Positions 20,600 to 27,286 of a DNA stretch of 42,935 bases are shown in pieces. The stretch is from Clostridia bacterium. GTDB taxonomy: Bacteria; Bacillota; Clostridia; Oscillospirales; CAG-272. Positions within the stretch are counted from its first letter, which is position 1. Every line of letters starts with the position of its first letter. Location: contig JAKSOD010000010.1 of NCBI GenBank assembly GCA_024405755.1, positions 1-42,935 on the forward strand, written 5' to 3'. The notes under the pieces were generated by a model. It saw nothing but the letters and a program-made list of their open reading frames with translations, made no database searches and was not told where the DNA came from. A program made the translations under genes and the position numbers.

Positions 20600-20940
20600 A
20601 AGGCAATACCGCACAATTCTGGCGGTGCAGATGCGCCGTCAGATTTTTCGTCAGACGATACAAAATGAGGAAGGAATAGTATCTCTATTTCAACGAAATT
20701 TTGTGAAGGGAACCTCTGAAAATTCAGTGCGAGATGGGGCGCGAGGGATTTTTTCGTCAGACGAAACAAAAATCCGCACGTGTTGTTGCTCCACCACGAA
20801 GGATTTTTGTGAAGTATGACGGAATAAAGCACCGCGATCCCGTCCGCGATGAATATTCAGAGGTCCCCTGAAGTCTGACGGAAAAGATGCAAGCATATGC
20901 GCTGTCAAGGCGTAAGCCGTGAATTGTGCGGTGTTGCCTT
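20600..20940. repeat. Nested inverted-repeat element (MITE-like) between carB and pyrK
   Basis: The 341-bp spacer is bounded by near-perfect 20-bp inverted ends: AAGGCAATACCGCACAATTC at 20600-20619 and its complement, with one mismatch, at 20921-20940. Inside is a second inverted pair, GGGAACCTCTGAA at 20708 and TTCAGAGGTCCCC ending at 20868, and two related blocks each starting with TTTTTCGTCAGACGA (near 20645 and 20751). No transposase is encoded; short open frames across it look incidental. Its right end supplies the TTA that is the carB stop codon. It lies within an operon and is presumably co-transcribed. Confidence 0.75.
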
Positions 20941-23900
20941 AAGAATCAATGGTGGAAATGGTCTGCGTTGTCTCTTCCAGAACATCGAGGAGTACGCGCA
21001 CCGTATCAAGTGCGGTGAAAATCGTCACATTGTTCTCCGTCGCACAGCGGCGCATTACCATACCGTCGCTCTGCTGCTCTACGGCACCGATATCGCGGGT
21101 GTTGATAACGTAGGCAATGTGCCCCTGACGGAGAGCCTCGGGGATCTCATCGCTGCCTTCGCTGATCTTTCCGAGAATATGGGTGCGGATTCCGTTGGCT
21201 TTGAGGAATTTTGCCGTTCCTTCGGTCGCCTGAATGTTGAAACCGAGATTGTAAAAACGGCGGATCAGAGGCAGAGCCTCATCTTTATCCTTGTCAGCGA
21301 TTGTGGCAAACACGGTGCCGTAGTTCTGCAAATGCATCCCCGACGCCTGCAAAGCCTTGTACAGAGCGCGGTTGAGCTTGTCATCGTAACCGATCGCCTC
21401 ACCCGTGGATTTCATCTCGGGTGACAGATATGCATCAAGTCCGCGGATCTTGTTGAATGAGAACACGGGAACTTTGACATACCATCTCTTTTTCTCTTCG
21501 GGATAAATATTGAAGATTCCCTGCTCTTTAAGGCTCTTGCCGAGAATGACCTCCGTGGCGATATCGGCAAGGCTGTATCCCGTGGATTTCGAGAGGAACG
21601 GCACTGTACGGGAAGAACGGGGATTGACCTCAATAATATACACGTTGTCGTTCTCGTCAACGATAAACTGAATATTATAAAGACCAACGATACCGATACC
21701 GAGTCCGAGTTTCTTGGCGTATTGAAGGATTATCCCCTTGACCTTGTCAGAAACGGAGAAAGTGGGATAAACGCTGATCGAGTCACCTGAGTGAATACCC
21801 GTGCGCTCCACGAGTTCCATGATACCGGGAACAAATACGTCATATCCGTCGCAAATCGCGTCAACTTCAACTTCCTTGCCCTGGATGTAGTGGTCAACAA
21901 GCACGGGTTTGTCCGCGTCGATCTCAACTGCGGTTTTCAGATAATGGCGGAGTTGTTCCTCGTTGGCAACGATCTGCATTGCGCGCCCGCCGAGAACGAA
22001 ACTCGGTCTTACAAGCACGGGATATCCGATCCTTGCCGCAGCGGCAACGCCGTCTTCGATCTTTGTCACGGCGCAACCCTCAGGCTGGGGAATTCCAAGT
22101 TCTTCAAGGAGTTTCTCAAAGAGATCACGGTTTTCCGCCTTGGCAATAGCGTCGCAGTCGGTTCCTATGAGACGCACGCCCCATCGGCGCAGGGGATCGG
22201 CAAGGTTGATCGCGGTCTGTCCGCCGAGAGAAGCGACCACGCCCTCCGGCTTCTCAAAATCGATTATATCCATAACGTCTTCGGGAGTCAGAGGCTCGAA
22301 GTACAGTTTATCGGCGGTGGTATAGTCGGTGGAAACGGTCTCGGGGTTGTTGTTGATAATGATCGCCTCGTAGCCGTTGCGCCTGATCGTCTGCACGGCA
22401 TGAACGGTAGAGTAGTCGAACTCAACCCCCTGTCCGATACGTATGGGACCGGCGCCGAGCACCACGATCTTCTTTTTGTCCGTCAGACGGGATTCGTTCT
22501 GTATCTTCGGATCGTCAAGATGCTGATACGTCGAGTAAAGATAAGCAATATAATGTCCCGTATGAAGAGTATCCACCATACGGAAAACCGGAGTGATGTT
22601 GTTCTGCAAACGCAGACGGCGGACTTCCTGCTCCTCAATGTTCCAAAGACGGGCAATGAATTTGTCCGAGAATCCCATGACCTTCGCGGATTTGAGCGTG
22701 CGCAGATCCTCGGGACGGGAAGAAAGTCTTCCTTCCATTTCCACAATGCGGCGGAAAGATTCGAGGAAAAGTTCCGTGATCGCAGTGATCCCGTGAAGTT
22801 TATCCACACTCACTCCGCGGCGCAAAAGTTCAAAGATCGCATACACGTTATCATCCTTGAATTCGGTAATATAGTCGAACAGTTCTTCATCGGTAAATTT
22901 GTCAAATTTTGCGAGATGGAAATGGCAGACTCCGGTTTCGAGTGAACGGACCGATTTGAGGAAACACTCATCAAGCGTCGATCCGATTCCCATGACCTCG
23001 CCGGTCGCCTTCATCTGTGTGCCGAGAGTGTTCTTTGCCGTTGCGAATTTATCGAACGGGAATCTCGGAAATTTTGCCACGATATAGTCAAGGCTCGGCT
23101 CGATGGCGGCAGTTCCTCCCGCTACGGGGATCTCCTCAAGTGTCATTCCGACGGCGATCTTTGCCGTCACGCGGGCGATCGGGTATCCGCTTGCCTTTGA
23201 CGCAAGCGCGGAGGAACGCGACACGCGCGGGTTGACTTCAATGAGAAAATACTCGCTTGACGTGGGATTGAGTGCAAACTGCACATTGCATCCGCCTTCG
23301 ATTTTCAGTTCACGTATGATCTTTATGGCACTGTCATTCAGCATTTTCATATCATGGTCGGAGAGAGAAAGTATGGGAGCGACGACGATAGAGTCGCCGG
23401 TGTGAACGCCGACAGGATCGACGTTTTCCATTCCGCAGATCGTGATTGCGTGATCCGAGGAGTCGCGCATCACTTCAAATTCGATCTCCTTATATCCCTT
23501 GACACTCTTCTCGATCAGCACCTGATGAACAGGGGAAAGGCGGAACGCATTGGTTCCGACTTCGATCAGTTCTTCCTCGTTGTTGGCAAATCCGCCGCCG
23601 GTACCGCCGAGGGTGAACGCGGGACGGAGCACGACGGGATAACCGATACGTTCTGCCGCGCCCTTTGCCTGTTCGAGGTCGTATGTGATCTCCGAGGGAA
23701 TAACGGGCTCACCGATACTCTGACAGAGTTCCTTGAAAAGTTCTCTGTCCTCTGCCCGCTCTATACTTTCACTGCTTGTACCGAGGAGTTTCACTCCGCA
23801 TTCTTTCAGAACGCCCTTCTTTTCGAGCTGCATTGCAAGATTAAGTCCGGTCTGTCCGCCGATACCGGGGACTATGGCATCCGGCCTCTCGTAGCGGAGG

Positions 23901-24130
23901 ATCTTTGCAATGTATTCAAGTGTCAGCGGCTCCATATAGACCTTGTCCGCAATGGAGGTATCAGTCATAATTGTAGCAGGGTTGGAATTGCACAGCACCA
24001 CCTCGTATCCCTCCTCTTTAAGGGCAAGGCATGCCTGCGTTCCGGCATAGTCAAATTCCGCAGCCTGACCGATCACGATAGGACCGGAGCCTATGATCAG
24101 TATTTTTTTGAGATCAGTTCTTTTTGCCAT
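20939..24130 (-). CDS. carB: Carbamoyl phosphate synthase large subunit
   Basis: Makes carbamoyl phosphate from bicarbonate, ammonia and 2 ATP, for pyrimidines and arginine. The 1063-residue protein is full length with two homologous ATP-grasp halves (KKILIIGSGPIVIGQAAEFDYAG at the start; KKIVVLGAGPIRIGQGVEFDYS in the middle, shown here only as start motifs IIGSGPIVIGQ and VLGAGPIRIGQ) and a C-terminal MGS-like regulatory domain. A GGAGG site precedes the ATG, 18 bases after pyrC. The glutaminase subunit carA is not adjacent and not in the window, which is unusual for a pyr operon. The stop codon lies in the end of the repeat element, so the last residues may reflect that insertion. Confidence 0.97.
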   Translation of the reverse strand: MAKRTDLKKILIIGSGPIVIGQAAEFDYAGTQACLALKEEGYEVVLCNSNPATIMTDTSIADKVYMEPLTLEYIAKILRYERPDAIVPGIGGQTGLNLAMQLEKKGVLKECGVKLLGTSSESIERAEDRELFKELCQSIGEPVIPSEITYDLEQAKGAAERIGYPVVLRPAFTLGGTGGGFANNEEELIEVGTNAFRLSPVHQVLIEKSVKGYKEIEFEVMRDSSDHAITICGMENVDPVGVHTGDSIVVAPILSLSDHDMKMLNDSAIKIIRELKIEGGCNVQFALNPTSSEYFLIEVNPRVSRSSALASKASGYPIARVTAKIAVGMTLEEIPVAGGTAAIEPSLDYIVAKFPRFPFDKFATAKNTLGTQMKATGEVMGIGSTLDECFLKSVRSLETGVCHFHLAKFDKFTDEELFDYITEFKDDNVYAIFELLRRGVSVDKLHGITAITELFLESFRRIVEMEGRLSSRPEDLRTLKSAKVMGFSDKFIARLWNIEEQEVRRLRLQNNITPVFRMVDTLHTGHYIAYLYSTYQHLDDPKIQNESRLTDKKKIVVLGAGPIRIGQGVEFDYSTVHAVQTIRRNGYEAIIINNNPETVSTDYTTADKLYFEPLTPEDVMDIIDFEKPEGVVASLGGQTAINLADPLRRWGVRLIGTDCDAIAKAENRDLFEKLLEELGIPQPEGCAVTKIEDGVAAAARIGYPVLVRPSFVLGGRAMQIVANEEQLRHYLKTAVEIDADKPVLVDHYIQGKEVEVDAICDGYDVFVPGIMELVERTGIHSGDSISVYPTFSVSDKVKGIILQYAKKLGLGIGIVGLYNIQFIVDENDNVYIIEVNPRSSRTVPFLSKSTGYSLADIATEVILGKSLKEQGIFNIYPEEKKRWYVKVPVFSFNKIRGLDAYLSPEMKSTGEAIGYDDKLNRALYKALQASGMHLQNYGTVFATIADKDKDEALPLIRRFYNLGFNIQATEGTAKFLKANGIRTHILGKISEGSDEIPEALRQGHIAYVINTRDIGAVEQQSDGMVMRRCATENNVTIFTALDTVRVLLDVLEETTQTISTIDS

Positions 24131-24148
24131 TTTTCGTTTTCCTCCGAA

Positions 24149-25399
24149 TTAACACGAAAATTTATTTGTAACTTGTTGCTTACTGTTTGATTGTTTTAAT
24201 TTGCGGTAAACCGTCTTTGTGCCGCAGTTAGTCAGATAACAGACTCCGCAGAGTTCTTTTCCCTCAAACGGGGTTGCCCGACCCATTGTCAGAAATTTCT
24301 CCGGATCCACCGTGAACTTCTCATCAAGATCCCACACGGAGAATCCGTTCTCCGGTATTCCGAATCTCTTACGCGGCGCGAAAGCCAAAAGATCAAGCAG
24401 TTTTTCCATTGTGATCTTTCCGCTTCTTACGAGTCCCGTGTAAAGTGCCGGAAACGCCGTTTCAAGTCCCACGATCCCGAACGCGCTCTTTTCAAGTCCC
24501 CGTCCTTTTTCTTCCGCGGAGTGAGGAGCGTGATCCGTTGCGATCATATCTATCGTTCCGTCGCATATTCCTTCAAGAAGTGCCTGTCGGTCCTCTTTCC
24601 CGCGAAGAGGCGGATTCATCTTGAATTTACCGTCCTCACGCAGGTCGTTTTCGTCTAAAAGCAGATAGTGCGGAGCCGTTTCGCAGGTAACATCAATCCC
24701 CGCCGCCTTTGCGCGGCGAATGATCTCCACACTTTCCTTAGTTGAAATATGGCAGACGTGATAGGCACACCCCGTTTCTGCGACAAGTCTTACGTCCCTT
24801 TCGATCTGAACATACTCGCTCGCGGACGAGATCCCTCTGTGCCCGTGAGCAGCGGCGTATTTTCCGTCGTGGATATAGCCGCCGTGAAGCAGATCGTTGA
24901 CTTCGCAGTGCGCGACTATCATCTTTCCGAGAGCCTTTGCCCTCAGCATTGCCTGACGCATCATTTCCTCGTCCTGCACTCCCCGACCGTCATCGGAAAA
25001 GGCGATCACACCGTCGGCGATCTCCTCCATAGCGGACAAAGATTCTCCCTTTTCTCCTTTTGTTATCGCACCGTAGGGAAAAACCGCAATTTTCGCGTCA
25101 CGGCGGATTATATCCGTCTGCACCGCAAGTGACTGTGCGCAGTCCGGCACGGGATCAAGATTCGGCATTGTACATACCGCGGTGTATCCTCCCCGCGCCG
25201 CCGCCGCCGAACCGGTGGCTATCGTTTCCTTATAAGAAAACCCCGGCTCACGGAAATGCACATGCACATCACAAAAGCCGGGTAATATAGTATATTCTTT
25301 ATCAATATCAACAACGCCGGAGAAAACCCCGTCGAGAGTCTCCGACACGGAAGAGGAAAGCGCATCATCAAGATATGACTTTACCTTGAATTCCTTCAT
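24149..25399 (-). CDS. pyrC: Dihydroorotase
   Basis: Cyclises carbamoyl aspartate to dihydroorotate, step 3 of UMP synthesis. The 416-residue amidohydrolase has the metal-binding DVHVHFREPG near residue 45, a VAHCE segment, CETAPHY and ATDHAPH, matching the class I bacterial form. It is the first gene after the pyrimidine promoter, with a leader of about 220 bases and an AAGGTG ribosome site. Confidence 0.96.
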   Translation of the reverse strand: MKEFKVKSYLDDALSSSVSETLDGVFSGVVDIDKEYTILPGFCDVHVHFREPGFSYKETIATGSAAAARGGYTAVCTMPNLDPVPDCAQSLAVQTDIIRRDAKIAVFPYGAITKGEKGESLSAMEEIADGVIAFSDDGRGVQDEEMMRQAMLRAKALGKMIVAHCEVNDLLHGGYIHDGKYAAAHGHRGISSASEYVQIERDVRLVAETGCAYHVCHISTKESVEIIRRAKAAGIDVTCETAPHYLLLDENDLREDGKFKMNPPLRGKEDRQALLEGICDGTIDMIATDHAPHSAEEKGRGLEKSAFGIVGLETAFPALYTGLVRSGKITMEKLLDLLAFAPRKRFGIPENGFSVWDLDEKFTVDPEKFLTMGRATPFEGKELCGVCYLTNCGTKTVYRKLKQSNSKQQVTNKFSC

Positions 25400-25421
25400 T
25401 GCTCAGAACACCTTTCTGTAA

Positions 25422-25438
25422 AATACGGCGCAATTCTG
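25422..25438. repeat. Solitary copy of a repeat end in the pyrC leader
   Basis: AATACGGCGCAATTCTG matches 15 of 17 bases of the outer end of the carB-pyrK element (AATACCGCACAATTCTG at 20605-20621). No matching second end was found nearby. It lies 23 bases upstream of pyrC, in the transcribed leader, where GGCG/CGCC pairing followed by TATTTT could form a weak stem on the transcript. Confidence 0.45.
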
Positions 25439-25474
25439 CCGCCGCCTGCCGAACCGTCTGCCTTCCGCAGTTAC

Positions 25475-25516
25475 TTACTCAATATCGCAGATATAAACTC
25501 CGTCCCACAGCACCAT
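25475..25516 (-). other. Possible 13-codon leader ORF in the pyrC leader
   Basis: The pyrimidine leader has an ATG frame encoding MVLWDGVYICDIE with a stop and a second in-frame-adjacent TAA shortly after. No good ribosome site precedes the ATG; the same frame is open further upstream without a start. It could be a leader peptide for attenuation or simply a relic. No PyrR-binding motif or strong terminator was recognised in this leader. Confidence 0.2.
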
Positions 25517-25625
25517 GAGAACGTCGGAGATCTTTTTCGGATCAGTGCGATTGATGGACCGGAAAAATCAAACTGACCGGCGTCACATCCGCTGCCGTCG
25601 GAACACTTTTTCCGTATTCTTAAAA

Positions 25626-25654
25626 AGTATATCACAACAATTTTAAAAAGTCAA
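25626..25654 (-). promoter_or_regulatory. Pyrimidine operon promoter
   Basis: On the minus strand TTGACT (25654-25649) and TATACT (25631-25626) are spaced by 17 bases, each one mismatch from consensus. The predicted start, near 25619, gives a leader of about 220 bases before pyrC, long enough for attenuation. It lies back-to-back with the promoter of the rightward PHP gene. Confidence 0.82.
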
Positions 25655-25724
25655 TGACATAAATTGTTTTTTCCGTTTTTTGCTGTAAAAATACCCTGAA
25701 AATTTACTAAAAAGTGTGTAATAC

Positions 25725-25753
25725 TTGATTTTCCCTTTTCAAAGTACTATAAT
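25725..25753 (+). promoter_or_regulatory. Promoter of the PHP-domain gene
   Basis: TTGATT (25725-25730) and a perfect TATAAT (25748-25753) are spaced by 17 bases. The start should be near 25760, giving a 120-base leader that contains the three-stem structure at 25784-25849. The gap of about 70 bases to the divergent pyrimidine promoter could hold shared control sites, but none was recognised. Confidence 0.8.
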
Positions 25754-25783
25754 GTAGATAACAAATAAAAAACGGAGAGATAG

Positions 25784-25849
25784 TTTGTGCTCCTCAAAGC
25801 ATAATACGACTTTGAATTTTCTTTGCGCTGCAAAGAAAATCAGCACAAA
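25784..25849 (+). other. Structured leader RNA, predicted three-way junction
   Basis: Three nested or adjacent stems fit this stretch: an outer TTTGTGCT/AGCACAAA pair (25784-25791 with 25842-25849), an inner CAAAG/CTTTG hairpin (25795-25799 with 25810-25814), and a perfect 10-bp ATTTTCTTTG/CAAAGAAAAT hairpin with a five-base loop (25816-25840). No T-tract follows. It ends about 30 bases before the start codon of the PHP gene. It does not match any riboswitch class I recognise. Confidence 0.5.
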
Positions 25850-25881
25850 TGCACGATCGAAAGAAAGGAACGGTCATAAAA

Positions 25882-26910
25882 ATGAGAAAATATCTTCTGC
25901 CCGAAAACGGCAATTTCTACAAGGCCAATCTCCATTGCCATACCACCGTATCAGACGGCCGGTGGACTCCCGAGGAGATCGCGGACCTTTACCGCCGCCA
26001 CGGATATTCCGTAGTCGCTTTTACCGATCACAATATCATCATTCCGCACCCCGAACTTCGTACCGACGATTTTCTTCCGCTTTCAGGATACGAGATCAAC
26101 ATAAACTCACCCGGATACCCGAAAAAAGACAGCAAGACCTGTCACGTGTGCTTTGTCGCCCTTGATGACGAGGATCCTGAACAGCCGGTTTTCACTTCAT
26201 CATACCTCAAAGCCGCCACTCTTGAAAACGAACCGAAAGTGAAGCGTGACCGTACCAAACCCGAGTACATACGCACCTATGACGCCGACTGCATCAATGA
26301 CATAATCCGTATCGGACGCGAAAACAGATTCTTTGTCACTTACAATCATCCTTCATGGTCCCGTGAAGATTACAGCGATTATATGAATTACCACGGTATG
26401 AACGCCATGGAAATCGTCAACTACGGCACAATTTCCATGGGTTACAACGATTATAACGACCGTGTTTATGATGATATGCTCCGCGGGGGCGAACGGATAT
26501 TCTGCATTGCAGCAGACGATAACCACAACAAAAAACCCGAAGACGATCCGAACTTCGACTCCTGCGGCGGCTGGACAATGATAAAAGCGGAAAAACTCGA
26601 ATACCGTGCAGTCACCTCCGCCCTTGAAGCCGGAAATTTCTATGCTTCCATGGGACCTGAAATCAAGGCTCTCTGGTACGAAGACGGAGTTGTACATATC
26701 GAATGTTCTCCCGCCGCCAAGATCAACCTGATATGCAGCACACGCTACGCCAAACGCCGCGCCATGGTAGATACGCCTCTTACGAAAGCGGAATTCAAGA
26801 TCCTGCCGGATTATAAATGGTTCCGCATCGACGTCGTTGACGAAGCCGGCAATCACGCCAATACCAATGCTTTCTTCACCGACGACTTTACTTTCCCCGT
26901 TGAGGAATAA
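25882..26910 (+). CDS. PHP-domain metal-dependent phosphoesterase-like protein
   Basis: The 342-residue protein has the N-terminal PHP signature NLHCHTTVSDGRWTPEEIADLY, shown here by its LHCHTTVSDG core near residue 17, followed by VAFTDHN, TYNHPSW and ADDNHN, which would bind the metal cluster. PHP proteins hydrolyse phosphoesters; the substrate here is unknown. The ATG at 25882 follows AAGGAA and matches the family start, although the frame is open 11 codons earlier. It is a single gene between divergent pyrC and a bidirectional terminator. Confidence 0.85.
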   Translation: MRKYLLPENGNFYKANLHCHTTVSDGRWTPEEIADLYRRHGYSVVAFTDHNIIIPHPELRTDDFLPLSGYEININSPGYPKKDSKTCHVCFVALDDEDPEQPVFTSSYLKAATLENEPKVKRDRTKPEYIRTYDADCINDIIRIGRENRFFVTYNHPSWSREDYSDYMNYHGMNAMEIVNYGTISMGYNDYNDRVYDDMLRGGERIFCIAADDNHNKKPEDDPNFDSCGGWTMIKAEKLEYRAVTSALEAGNFYASMGPEIKALWYEDGVVHIECSPAAKINLICSTRYAKRRAMVDTPLTKAEFKILPDYKWFRIDVVDEAGNHANTNAFFTDDFTFPVEE

Positions 26911-26925
26911 TAATTAAGGGGACCT

Positions 26926-26986
26926 CTGAATAATAATAAAAACGGGACTGTCTCATATTTGTGAGACAGTCCGTTTTATTATTCAG
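26926..26986. terminator. Bidirectional terminator between the PHP gene and the small TM gene
   Basis: A perfect 11-bp stem GGACTGTCTCA/TGAGACAGTCC (26945-26955 with 26962-26972) with a six-base loop is extended by A/T arms starting CTGAATAATAA and ending TTATTATTCAG. On each strand the stem is followed by a T-rich run. It serves the rightward PHP gene and the leftward operon whose last stop codon (26983) lies inside it. A GGGGACCTCT tag adjoins its left end (26918-26927). Confidence 0.88.
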
Positions 26987-27243
26987 TCGTTCTTCTTGTT
27001 GTCGGAGTTTTCGGTTTCATCTTCCTTGAACTCGATCTCATCTTCGACTTCTTTATGAGCATTGGGATCAATGTGAAGGGCGTCGGACACTTTCTTCTTC
27101 GCACGTCTCCAAAGCAGAACGGCAGTTGCGCCAACGGCGATCACTATCGCACTGACGGAAGAAAGCAGGACAGTCGTGGCTGCAGGATCGATATAAAGTG
27201 ACTTCGGTGCCATAACGGCAGTCAGTATTGATGAAAAAATCAT
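26983..27243 (-). CDS. Small single-TM protein with acidic C-terminal tail
   Basis: The 86-residue protein has a short N-terminal stretch (KSLYIDPAATT), one hydrophobic helix (about residues 22-45), a basic WRRAKKKV boundary and a strongly acidic tail (HKEVEDEIEFKEDETEN). The basic cluster after the helix suggests that the tail is cytoplasmic. I do not recognise a named family. It is the last gene of a three-gene operon, 43 bases after the YidC-CDP-glycerol transferase fusion, with an AGAGGT ribosome site. It may be an accessory subunit of that fusion. Confidence 0.75.
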   Translation of the reverse strand: MIFSSILTAVMAPKSLYIDPAATTVLLSSVSAIVIAVGATAVLLWRRAKKKVSDALHIDPNAHKEVEDEIEFKEDETENSDNKKND

Positions 27244-27286
27244 TTCCGTTACCTCTTTTCAGAATTTAAAGTTTAAATTTGTTTTC

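Noticed and set aside
20625..20908. Short open frames on both strands inside the carB-pyrK spacer
   Set aside because: They lie within the inverted-repeat element, overlap on both strands and have no convincing start signals.
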